A stretch of 64,000 bases of DNA from Mariniphaga sp041684965. Its GTDB lineage: Bacteria; Bacteroidota; Bacteroidia; Bacteroidales; Prolixibacteraceae. The translations under genes and the position numbers were made by a program. How positions within the stretch are numbered: position 1 is the stretch's first letter; each line of letters starts with the position of its first letter. Below, piece after piece: positions 9,545-16,661 of this stretch. The stretch lies in assembly GCA_041684965.1 (NCBI GenBank), contig JAWLGR010000010.1, forward strand, positions 62,001 through 126,000, given 5' to 3'. The notes below the pieces were generated by a model. It was not told the origin of the DNA, searched no databases, and saw only the letters and a list, made by a program, of their open reading frames with translations.

Positions 9545-9576
9545 TTTGGATCGAAAAAAGAAAACTTGTATCTTTA
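9545..9576 (+). promoter_or_regulatory. Bacteroidota-type promoter for the first lasso precursor
   Basis: A TTTG element at 9545-9548 is followed, 20 bases later, by TATCTTTA at 9569-9576. This matches the Bacteroidota sigma-ABfr layout (TTTG about 19-21 bases from TAnnTTTG) at all but the last base. It lies 22 bases upstream of the precursor start codon at 9599. The position suggests that the precursor has its own strong promoter separate from the kinase and B2 genes. Confidence 0.55.
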
Positions 9577-9598
9577 ATAAACACATAATTTTTTCATT

Positions 9599-9751
9599 AT
9601 GAACTCAAAAATTAAAAAACCTTGGGAAAAACCGTTAGTATTTATGCTGTCAATTAAGGCCGGTACTACAAAGGCCATTTCAAATGGTAAATCCGAATCT
9701 TTTGGCGCAAAATATCCTGGCCAGTATGGCGGGCCAGGTGCAGGATCTTAA
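9599..9751 (+). CDS. Lasso peptide precursor A1 (50 residues)
   Basis: This very short ORF lies between the B2 and first cyclase genes. The leader contains W9-E-K-P12-L-V14, the Trp version of the YxxP motif read by B1/RRE proteins, and Thr24. Placing W9 at -17, P12 at -14 and V14 at -12 puts Thr24 at -2 and starts the core at Ala26. Glu33 then becomes core residue 8, suitable for an 8-residue Ala1-Glu8 macrolactam. The tail, SFGAKYPGQYGGPGAGS, offers Tyr39 and Tyr43 as bulky plugs and ends in Ser50, the likely kinase target. A core starting at Lys25 would give a 9-residue ring. The precursor shares W9, E10, P12, V14, L17, T23, E33, S34 and G36 with the second precursor without gaps. Confidence 0.88.
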   Translation: MNSKIKKPWEKPLVFMLSIKAGTTKAISNGKSESFGAKYPGQYGGPGAGS

Positions 9752-9771
9752 GTTTTAACCAGGAAACTTCT

Positions 9772-9808
9772 CAGCATAACTTGCCAATTAATTTGGCAGG
9801 TTATGCTG
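9772..9808 (+). terminator. Strong hairpin after precursor A1 (attenuator or leaky terminator)
   Basis: Bases 9772-9787 pair with 9793-9808 in a 16-bp stem (one G-T wobble at 9781/9799) around a 5-base loop. The stem begins CAGCATAAC. It is followed by TTGTTTAAAATT, a weak T-tract. It lies 20 bases after the precursor stop and 97 bases before the cyclase start. It could stabilise the precursor transcript and lower cyclase expression relative to precursor. Confidence 0.7.
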
Positions 9809-9904
9809 TTGTTTAAAATTTCATTTACTGGCCTGTTCAAGAGTTCAGGTTATATTCATCGACTTAATTTGCTGATTTAATTTACTTCTGTCCAATTTAC
9901 ACAG

Positions 9905-11734
9905 ATGGCTTTATTGTATGGCCTGGTTTCTGAAAATTCCTCCTCAACACAGAAGGATAACCTGAAAAAACTTTCCGAAAATTTGAAATGTGCCGGCCTG
10001 ATTGATCACAAATTTCAATTTGGGGCATTCTCCGGAGGATTGATTCTTAATCCTGTATTCAAAATTCGTTTGTCCGATTTGTATTATCTTAATGAAATAG
10101 ACCAGGTTGTTGTTATAATGTCAGGTTTTTTTTACAACAGGGAGGAACTGGTTAAGCTTATAAATATTAAAAGTTTTTCTATACCACAACCTGAACTGGC
10201 ATATCAACTTTATAAAAAGCTGGGGAAGGAATTTGTACACGAAATAAACGGGGATTTTACCATTGCAATCTTTCACAAAAAGCCTGCATCATTTTTGCTT
10301 TACCGTGACCATGTTGGAATCAGGCCACTGTCCTATGTTCTGCGTGATGATGCATTTTGGTTTGCTTCCGATGGACTGGGCTTATGCAAAGCCCTTCATG
10401 GCAGAGAGCGGATAAATCCCGATTTCATTTACCGGTTTTTAAAAAATGCTGACGAAGTGGATGTTAATTTGCTACCTCTTCAGGGAACAAAAAAACTTTT
10501 ACCCGGACATTATCTGGAAGTTTCTTCCAATAAAACCGTTCAACTGCATAAGTACTGGCACCCGGAAAGAATAAATGAGGAACCATCACTGGAGTTTCAT
10601 AAGGTAAAGGAGGATTTGGCAAGACTGGTTGAAAATGCAGTTTTCATTCGTGCTGACCAACAATTTACAGCAGGTACACATCTTAGCGGCGGACTCGACT
10701 CAGGAATAGTAGCAGCGCTTGCAAAGCAGCAGTACCTGCAGCAAAAGGAATTTTTGGGCTTTACATGGTCATCCCGCGATGCAGAAGTTTCCCTTGAAGT
10801 ATTTGATGAGCGTAAACTGCTGGAAGACATCAGCCAACAATGCAATATCAATCCGGCATACCTGGAATTTGACGAAGATGAAATTACAGAGTTATTTAAC
10901 GACTGGAGATGTATGATTGAATTTTTTCATGAGGCAATCCTTCGGAAACATGCCCGTTTAAAAAATGTAAATCTTCTTTTCAGCGGTTGGGGAGGCGATG
11001 AATTTATAAGCATCAACAGCCGGGGCATCGATTCCGATCTTTTCTTTAAATTAAAATGGAAAGCCTTTTACCGGAAGAACCCAACCCGGAACCCGGTAAA
11101 AATGATCAAGCGAATAATTATAAATATCCTGCTGCCGGCTTTGGGTATTAATCATGAGTGGTTCAAGAGCAAATCTGAATTTACCAGCTACATTAAAAAT
11201 AAAAAACAAATAACAGGCAGTAAAAATTCTTCCTTATGCAAGTGGAAATCGCGACGGGATGTGCACCTTGCACTGCTAAATTTCGGACATCTTGGTGAAC
11301 GTGCTGAATTCTGGTTTGTAAACGGGTATAAATCAGGACTGGAATACCGTTATCCGTTACTGGATAAAAGAATCATAGAATACATGTTGAAAGTCCCGTC
11401 TGTACTTCTGTTTAATAAAGGGTATGTAAGATTGATGCTTCGTGAAATCAGCAGGAATATTTTGCCAGATTCAGTTGTGTGGTCCAAAAACAAGAACAAT
11501 CCGGCGCTTTATGCAAAAATGCTGCCTTTTAACAGAAAAGTGTTTCTGGATGTTAAGGCGGATATGCAGGAAATTAAAGATAATCCCGATTTAAATTTCG
11601 TGAATTATGAAAAGCTGGAAAACGATATTCTTAATAATTCAGATAAGGAAATAGAGGAAATTCCTGATTACATGAGTTTTGTTCTGGTATTAAAACGCCT
11701 GCATGAATTCACAAAAGGATATTACGGAAAATAA
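9905..11734 (+). CDS. Lasso peptide isopeptide bond-forming cyclase C1 (asparagine synthetase-like)
   Basis: The 609-residue protein has the two-domain asparagine synthetase B architecture. It begins MALLYG and so lacks the Cys2 nucleophile needed for glutamine hydrolysis in true AsnB. The ATP pyrophosphatase motif SGGLDS is at residues 261-266, and a GWGGDEF motif lies near 360. Lasso cyclases adenylate the ring Asp/Glu side chain and let the core N-terminus attack it. The expected acceptor here is Glu33 of the precursor just upstream. The protein is clearly related to the second cyclase at 12908 (shared GWGGDEFISI, EYRYPLLD, YMLKVPS and a C-terminal HEFTKGYY), indicating an old tandem duplication. 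It ends 14 bases before the YkgJ-like gene. Confidence 0.93.
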   Translation: MALLYGLVSENSSSTQKDNLKKLSENLKCAGLIDHKFQFGAFSGGLILNPVFKIRLSDLYYLNEIDQVVVIMSGFFYNREELVKLINIKSFSIPQPELAYQLYKKLGKEFVHEINGDFTIAIFHKKPASFLLYRDHVGIRPLSYVLRDDAFWFASDGLGLCKALHGRERINPDFIYRFLKNADEVDVNLLPLQGTKKLLPGHYLEVSSNKTVQLHKYWHPERINEEPSLEFHKVKEDLARLVENAVFIRADQQFTAGTHLSGGLDSGIVAALAKQQYLQQKEFLGFTWSSRDAEVSLEVFDERKLLEDISQQCNINPAYLEFDEDEITELFNDWRCMIEFFHEAILRKHARLKNVNLLFSGWGGDEFISINSRGIDSDLFFKLKWKAFYRKNPTRNPVKMIKRIIINILLPALGINHEWFKSKSEFTSYIKNKKQITGSKNSSLCKWKSRRDVHLALLNFGHLGERAEFWFVNGYKSGLEYRYPLLDKRIIEYMLKVPSVLLFNKGYVRLMLREISRNILPDSVVWSKNKNNPALYAKMLPFNRKVFLDVKADMQEIKDNPDLNFVNYEKLENDILNNSDKEIEEIPDYMSFVLVLKRLHEFTKGYYGK

Positions 11735-11748
11735 TTCAGGAACAACTT

Positions 11749-12324
11749 ATGGAGAACAACAATAACAGTTTACAAAAGGAGCAGAAGATTTGTCTGTCGT
11801 GTGGTTTTTGCTGCGATGGAACGCTGTTTGACAAAGCCAGCTTGCGACCTGGTGAAAAAGGCACATTGCCTGAGAAAATGGAAGAAAACTATTTTCAGAA
11901 TGAACTGGGAGAATTCTTTCACCTCCCCTGTCATTATTTCTCGGGAAAATGTACAATTTACAATCAAAAAAAAGCACATATCTGCTCTGCATTCCGTTGC
12001 AGGCTCCTTGGTGATTCAGCCCGCGAAACGATTACCGTTGATGAAGTAACAACTATCATAAGTAATGTAAAAACCTACCGGAAAGAAATAACCCTGCTGG
12101 CACATAATGCTTTGAATATTCCTGAAAACACGCCATTCAGGACAATTCAAAACAAACTGGATGAATTGAATTCAGAAGAATTCAAAGAAAGCAAAAATCA
12201 CCTGGTTGAAACTTTAAAAGCCAAATGCCTTATCTTTGATGTATTGCTTACCAGACATTTTAAATCGGAAGATGATTTCGATAAAATGATAGTTACTCCT
12301 GAAACCAGTGAAGTTCATGCATAG
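11749..12324 (+). CDS. YkgJ-type cysteine-cluster protein (copy 1) in the lasso cluster
   Basis: The 191-residue protein has eight cysteines in the YkgJ/UPF0153 pattern: C15, C18, C21 and C22 in ICLSCGFCC, then C61, C68, C79 and C84 in PCHYF, GKCTIY, HICSAFRC. The Pfam family is described as a putative zinc- or iron-chelating domain and some members resemble Fe-S proteins. No enzymatic function is established for it in lasso pathways as far as I know. It lies 14 bases downstream of cyclase C1, and an equivalent gene follows cyclase C2, so it tracks with the precursor/cyclase pair rather than with B1, B2 or the exporter. It could be a metal-dependent tailoring enzyme, a redox partner or an immunity factor. 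The C-terminal 100 residues are helical-looking and unassigned. Confidence 0.82.
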   Translation: MENNNNSLQKEQKICLSCGFCCDGTLFDKASLRPGEKGTLPEKMEENYFQNELGEFFHLPCHYFSGKCTIYNQKKAHICSAFRCRLLGDSARETITVDEVTTIISNVKTYRKEITLLAHNALNIPENTPFRTIQNKLDELNSEEFKESKNHLVETLKAKCLIFDVLLTRHFKSEDDFDKMIVTPETSEVHA

Positions 12325-12647
12325 TAAGCAAAAGAACCGGTTATTGACAGGAAAGCATGTGAAAATATCATCCCCGATTATAAAATGAGGCTCCTTTTAT
12401 TGTAGCAAATGTCCGGCATTTAACTCCTTGTGTAAGTAAATCTTCCACGATACAGTTTTCCTGAAAATTAAATATAACTCAATAAAAAAGAATTACTTTA
12501 ATCCGGAGCGAGCCCCTGACATTTTCTACAGCTATAGAGAAAATCAACCAGTGATAGAAAAAAAAATCGTAAAAAAAAATGACTAATAATAATTAATCCA
12601 TAAAAATTCATTAACTTGTATGCAGTTTAACATTAAAAATGTAATTT
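12325..12647. other. Spacer upstream of precursor A2
   Basis: This stretch of about 320 bases separates the first cassette from the second. I see no third precursor or other gene in it. The last 60 bases carry AACTTGTAT, also found upstream of precursor A1, followed by a GTTTA element about 20 bases before the start codon. A promoter is likely here, but it fits the TTTG/TAnnTTTG consensus less well than the one before A1. A poly-A run lies near 12558-12580. Confidence 0.45.
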
Positions 12648-12806
12648 ATGAGAACAAATGACAAAAAAAGTTGGGAATCACCTTCGGTTCAGAGTTTATC
12701 AGTAAAAGGGATCACATTAAGTGGTACTGTTGCTGCGCCAAATGAATCAATAGGAAGCAAGGAATTTACTCCAAAGAATCAGCCAGGACCAGGGGCAGCA
12801 TCATAG
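12648..12806 (+). CDS. Lasso peptide precursor A2 (52 residues)
   Basis: This short ORF is directly upstream of the second cyclase. Its leader has W9-E-S-P12-S-V14 and L17, aligned without gaps to precursor A1. If W9 is at -17, the core starts at Gly26, the canonical first residue, and Glu33 is core residue 8 (GTVAAPNE). Thr lies at 23 rather than at the usual -2 position, so a core starting at Ser25 with a 9-residue ring is an alternative. The tail, SIGSKEFTPKNQPGPGAAS, has Phe40 as the only aromatic plug candidate and ends in Ser52, again suiting a C-terminal serine kinase. Core residues differ strongly from A1, so the two products would be distinct lasso peptides from one machinery. Confidence 0.85.
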   Translation: MRTNDKKSWESPSVQSLSVKGITLSGTVAAPNESIGSKEFTPKNQPGPGAAS

Positions 12807-12871
12807 TCACCTGGATATATATCATCTGTTATTGATATTGACCTGCAAGCATCAAGGAAATGACACCTGAA

Positions 12872-12887
12872 CAGCAATAATTTGCTG
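12872..12887 (+). other. Short hairpin between precursor A2 and cyclase C2
   Basis: CAGCAA at 12872-12877 pairs with TTGCTG at 12882-12887 around a TAAT loop. It occupies the same place as the larger hairpin after precursor A1 but is much weaker, with only six base pairs and no T-tract. Its role, if any, is unclear. Confidence 0.3.
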
Positions 12888-12907
12888 CTACTAATTACTT
12901 CTTCCTC

Positions 12908-14725
12908 ATGATTTATGGTTCTGTTAATTTGAGTGAAAATTTATTTCATTCAAATTTTCTATTACAGAATGTAGAAAATGTTCTAAAATGGAATAATTGC
13001 ATCCCGGATTATTTTTCCCGGGATGCATTTACCTGTGCTTACCTCTCTGAGAAAAAGATTCTGTCAAGGGAAGATGTATTCTACCGGAACGACCAGTTAG
13101 GGTTGACGGTATTAATAGATGGGTTCATTTATAATCTTGAAGAATTATCTTCTAAAATCCCGGATGGAAATAAAGTCTCAAATTCTCCTGAATATATTGC
13201 AAAAGCCTATCTTAAATGGGGAGAAACATTTGTACAGCAACTTAACGGAGATTTTGCAATCTGTATTTATGACAGCAAGAAAAATCAGGCACTCTTTTTT
13301 GTTGACCATTTGGGAATACGTCCCCTTGCAATTTCAGCTGCCGGCTCCACCGCCTATTTCGCTACCGATGCAATGGGATTGTCTAAAGCCTTATTTAAAC
13401 ATCAAAAAATAGATAAGGACTACCTGTTAAATATGTTTTTACGCGCCGGGCACGATTACATGCTTGCTCCAAATAAATCGATTATACGGGTAAAGCCAGG
13501 CCATTATTTTATATTTTCAAAAGAGCACCGGAAAATGGTACGTTACTGGTTTCCTGAGAAAATTAAAACTGACAATACACTCACTAAAAAGCAGGTTATC
13601 TCTGATCTTAACCAATTGCTAGCGGATTCTGTAATGATTCGCGCAGACCAGCGGTTTTCAGCCTCAGCTCATGTCAGCGGCGGGCTGGACTCAAGTATAG
13701 TTGCAGCACTTGCCAGAAAAGCCTATCCTGAACAGAAGCGGTTTTATGGTTTTTCATGGTCGCCAAAGCCTGAGGAAACGGAAGAAAGAGGTTTTTCCGA
13801 TGAGCGTTACCGGGTAAATCAGATTTGCAGGCAAAACAATATGGAGCCAGTTTTTTCCAACATTCACCTGGAAGATTATTTGACGTTTGTGTCCGGATGG
13901 CGACATCCCAGTGAGCTTGTTTTTGAAAATAAAATAGTGTCTGCTGCCAAAGCAAAAGATATTGACTTAATTTTTAGCGGATGGGGAGGCGATGAATTTA
14001 TAAGCATTGCCAACAGAGGTATTGATGCCGACCTTTTAAAGGTATTTGATTGGAAGCATTTCCTGAAAAAATACCCTGTCTGGAAATTAAAAAAATTTGC
14101 TTCAGCAATACGTCTGGAAGTTTTATTCCTGCTCGCTCAGAGAAACTATTCCAGGCAAAAGGCGGAAGCAGCCGTATTTCCTTATATTAGTTCTGCCTTG
14201 AAGAGCAACCGCATCCCCACCGGTAAAAGGTTTCACTATCATTCGAGAAGGGATGTCCACCTTCAGTTAATTAATTTAAACCACATTGCTGCACGAACTG
14301 CTGACTGGTATGTGAACGGTCAGTTAAACGGCATTGAATACCGGTATCCCCTGCTTGATGTCCGGATTGTTGAATACATGTTGAAAGTTCCGTCAAAACA
14401 CCTCGTTAACGGGTACAATGATCGGATAATTTTCAGGGAACTGGGAAAAGGATTGTTTACTGATGACATATTGTCCAGGTTAGCGAAATCAGATCCAGCC
14501 AAAAGCAATGCATTCTCCACTGTATCTTCTTATGGGAAAGAGCAGTTTATGAGCGAATTTAATGCATTCAGGAACAATCCGGATCTGAATTTTGTAGATT
14601 TTGAATTGTTGCAGAGAGATTTGAACAGGATGTCGGTCACTCCTCAGAAAGATAAACCAATAGTTGCTGATATTTTTTTTTACCTAAAAAAAGCTCATGA
14701 ATTCACAAAAGGATATTACAGTTGA
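12908..14725 (+). CDS. Lasso peptide isopeptide bond-forming cyclase C2 (asparagine synthetase-like)
   Basis: The 605-residue protein is a second asparagine synthetase-like lasso cyclase. It starts MIYG, so it lacks the Cys2 glutaminase nucleophile. It carries SGGLDS at residues 257-262 and GWGGDEF near 357. The LNGDFAICIYD and DHLGIRPL segments of the N-terminal domain match those of cyclase C1. It lies 101 bases after precursor A2 and should close the ring at Glu33 of that peptide. The similarity to C1 is spread over the full length but is well below identity, so the pair duplicated long ago or was recruited from related clusters. It ends 22 bases before the second YkgJ-type gene. Confidence 0.93.
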   Translation: MIYGSVNLSENLFHSNFLLQNVENVLKWNNCIPDYFSRDAFTCAYLSEKKILSREDVFYRNDQLGLTVLIDGFIYNLEELSSKIPDGNKVSNSPEYIAKAYLKWGETFVQQLNGDFAICIYDSKKNQALFFVDHLGIRPLAISAAGSTAYFATDAMGLSKALFKHQKIDKDYLLNMFLRAGHDYMLAPNKSIIRVKPGHYFIFSKEHRKMVRYWFPEKIKTDNTLTKKQVISDLNQLLADSVMIRADQRFSASAHVSGGLDSSIVAALARKAYPEQKRFYGFSWSPKPEETEERGFSDERYRVNQICRQNNMEPVFSNIHLEDYLTFVSGWRHPSELVFENKIVSAAKAKDIDLIFSGWGGDEFISIANRGIDADLLKVFDWKHFLKKYPVWKLKKFASAIRLEVLFLLAQRNYSRQKAEAAVFPYISSALKSNRIPTGKRFHYHSRRDVHLQLINLNHIAARTADWYVNGQLNGIEYRYPLLDVRIVEYMLKVPSKHLVNGYNDRIIFRELGKGLFTDDILSRLAKSDPAKSNAFSTVSSYGKEQFMSEFNAFRNNPDLNFVDFELLQRDLNRMSVTPQKDKPIVADIFFYLKKAHEFTKGYYS

Positions 14726-14747
14726 TTCTTCTCCGGAACAAAAAAAA

Positions 14748-15329
14748 ATGAGCCCGGGGATCAAAAGTCAGGAAGAGGAACAGGAAATTTGTATTTCCTG
14801 TGGTTTCTGCTGCGATGGTACTCTGCATGCCAGTGCTGTTCTTAATCCCGGAGAAAAGGAAAGTGGAACACTTCCTGTGAAGATTGATCGTAATTATTTC
14901 CGGACTGAAGCGGGAGAATTTTTTCATCATCCCTGCCCTTACTTTCAGGGAAAATGTTCAATTTACAATAAAAAGAAGCCAAATGTATGCTCTGCCTACC
15001 GCTGTAAATTACTTAACAATTTCTCCCGTGGCAGGATTTCAAAGGAGGAAGCCTTAAAAATTGTCAGCGATGCCAAATCGCAGCGGATGGAATTAAGATT
15101 GCTTGCAAAAAACATTTGGAACGAAAAATTAAACCTGCCATTCATTAACATTTGGAAAAAGCTGACAGAATACGATTTAGAACTGAATCCGGAAGATAAA
15201 AACCTCCGGGTAAAGAATCTTGCTGCCAAAAGTACAATATTCAATATACTGATGACAAAGCACTTTAAACCGAAAAGTGATTTTAATAAAATGGTAAGCT
15301 CACCGGAAAATAATGAAACTGAAGCATAA
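14748..15329 (+). CDS. YkgJ-type cysteine-cluster protein (copy 2) in the lasso cluster
   Basis: I chose the ATG at 14748 over the upstream in-frame ATG at 14697. From 14748 the first cysteine is residue 15, exactly as in copy 1, and the gene then starts 22 bases after the cyclase stop instead of overlapping it. The protein is 193 residues and repeats the eight-cysteine YkgJ pattern: ICISCGFCC, HPCPYF, GKCSIYN and NVCSAYRC. An EKESGTLPVKIDRNYF segment between the cysteine groups is also shared with copy 1. Function is unknown. The paired retention of cyclase and YkgJ protein in both cassettes suggests a product-specific partnership, for example tailoring, redox chaperoning or self-protection. 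Confidence 0.82.
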   Translation: MSPGIKSQEEEQEICISCGFCCDGTLHASAVLNPGEKESGTLPVKIDRNYFRTEAGEFFHHPCPYFQGKCSIYNKKKPNVCSAYRCKLLNNFSRGRISKEEALKIVSDAKSQRMELRLLAKNIWNEKLNLPFINIWKKLTEYDLELNPEDKNLRVKNLAAKSTIFNILMTKHFKPKSDFNKMVSSPENNETEA

Positions 15330-15350
15330 TTATTCTATCTAAATTAAAAT

Positions 15351-16310
15351 ATGAACTATACCAGAGATTTATTATACCGCAGACATCGCCTGTCTCATCA
15401 ACAGATCAATAACTTTCTTGGTGAGCAGCAGAACCAGCTTGTTTTTGAAGAGAAACTTAATCAGTTAAGCATGCTGGCAGGTTTTCTGGAAATTACAGAC
15501 AAATTTATACAGGACAATATTTGGTTTGTTCCCTTAAAAGGACCCTTGCTCTCCTACAGGATATATGGTGATGCCACCTGCCGGATTTATCGTGATTTTG
15601 ATTTTTTAATCAAACCAGCGGAAGTTTTTACTGTAATTCAAATATTTAGAGATTTGGGGTTTGAATACGACAAAAAAAAGTGGCCTGAAAGCCAAAAATC
15701 CAAACAAAGAATAACTTCCCGAATCAACCAATTAACCCTGTACAATTTAGAAAAACAACAAACTGTCGAAATACACTGGAGGGTATTCATCGATCCGATA
15801 GCAGATTTTGATCAAATATCAGATGTTGTTGCTGAAAATATACAACAAATCGAATTTGCCGGCAGACAATTGAATCGATTTACTCTTGAATTTGAATTGC
15901 TTTACCTGATTATTCACGGAGGACTACATACCTGGCGGCGTTTAAAATGGCTGGTTGACATTCATGAAATTGTTAGCCGATTTAATGTAGATAAGGAAAA
16001 ATTTATCAACCTGGTTAATTTTTTAAATGCACAGCGGTTGGTGGGCTTGTGCAATGCAATGCTTCGTCATTTCTTTCCGGGTACAACTCTTTTACCGGTT
16101 GATTATCCGGTTCCACAATGGTTCTTTCATTATGCTTTGCAGCAGGTGAAACGTGAATCGGATTCGACCAATTATGGTTTGGGAAATATCTTTAAACTGA
16201 GGTGGTATTATATTCAGGCATTCCCGGGCTATAAATATAAGCAAAAAAGGATCCTTATACACTTTATCACTATGAGGAAATTAAACCCGATTGACATCCA
16301 CTTTTTTTGA
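15351..16310 (+). CDS. Nucleotidyltransferase family protein of lasso clusters
   Basis: The 319-residue protein has the pattern of the Pfam NTP_transf_5 nucleotidyltransferases. The motif VPLKGPLLSYRIYGD is followed by CRIYRDFDFLI, supplying the Asp residues of the nucleotidyltransferase fold near residues 75-88, and an EIHWR segment near 142-146. Such proteins recur in lasso clusters that also contain an HPr-type kinase. In the pseudomycoidin system a homologous nucleotidyltransferase was linked to adding hexose to the phosphorylated C-terminal serine. The gene follows the second YkgJ gene by 21 bases. Its place inside a capsule locus makes a sugar-nucleotide substrate attractive, but this is inference. 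Confidence 0.82.
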   Translation: MNYTRDLLYRRHRLSHQQINNFLGEQQNQLVFEEKLNQLSMLAGFLEITDKFIQDNIWFVPLKGPLLSYRIYGDATCRIYRDFDFLIKPAEVFTVIQIFRDLGFEYDKKKWPESQKSKQRITSRINQLTLYNLEKQQTVEIHWRVFIDPIADFDQISDVVAENIQQIEFAGRQLNRFTLEFELLYLIIHGGLHTWRRLKWLVDIHEIVSRFNVDKEKFINLVNFLNAQRLVGLCNAMLRHFFPGTTLLPVDYPVPQWFFHYALQQVKRESDSTNYGLGNIFKLRWYYIQAFPGYKYKQKRILIHFITMRKLNPIDIHFF

Positions 16311-16381
16311 TTTTAAAAATTTATATCAGAAATATAATTCGTGATTAGAAATCAAATTAAATAATTTAATAAATAATCGTT

Positions 16382-16645
16382 ATGAAATACAAACGCAACA
16401 ATGAAACCATTTCCGGCCGTCTGCACGATGAACTGGTAATGATGGACATCCCGAAAGGAAAGTATTTTTCGTTGAACCCGGTAGCCACCTACATCTGGGA
16501 TATGCTTGAACAACCTATGTCGCTGGAAGACCTCTGCGGCAGGTTGATCGAAGAATATGAAGTGGATGCAGAACAATGCCGGACTGAAGTAGAAGCTCAT
16601 CTAAAGGAAATGAACAAGCTGGGATTGATAGCAGAGAATCCGTAA
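16382..16645 (+). CDS. PqqD-like RRE protein (lasso B1)
   Basis: This 87-residue protein is a typical PqqD-family RiPP recognition element. An N-terminal beta segment (DELVMMDIPKGKYFSLNPVA) is followed by TYIWDMLEQPMSLEDLCGRLIEEYEV and a C-terminal helix. In split lasso systems B1 binds the leader through the YxxP-type motif and presents it to B2. Here the cognate motif would be W9-x-x-P12-x-V14 in both precursors. It is the only RRE in the cluster, so it must serve both precursors. It lies 16 bases before the exporter gene, with which it is probably co-translated, and about 6.9 kb from its B2 partner. Confidence 0.92.
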   Translation: MKYKRNNETISGRLHDELVMMDIPKGKYFSLNPVATYIWDMLEQPMSLEDLCGRLIEEYEVDAEQCRTEVEAHLKEMNKLGLIAENP

Positions 16646-16661
16646 TCACTCCGGAACTGAA

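Noticed and set aside
9905..14725. True asparagine synthetase B (amino acid metabolism)
   Set aside because: Both proteins lack the Cys2 glutaminase nucleophile (starts MALLYG and MIYG) and sit with lasso precursor, B1, B2 and exporter genes.
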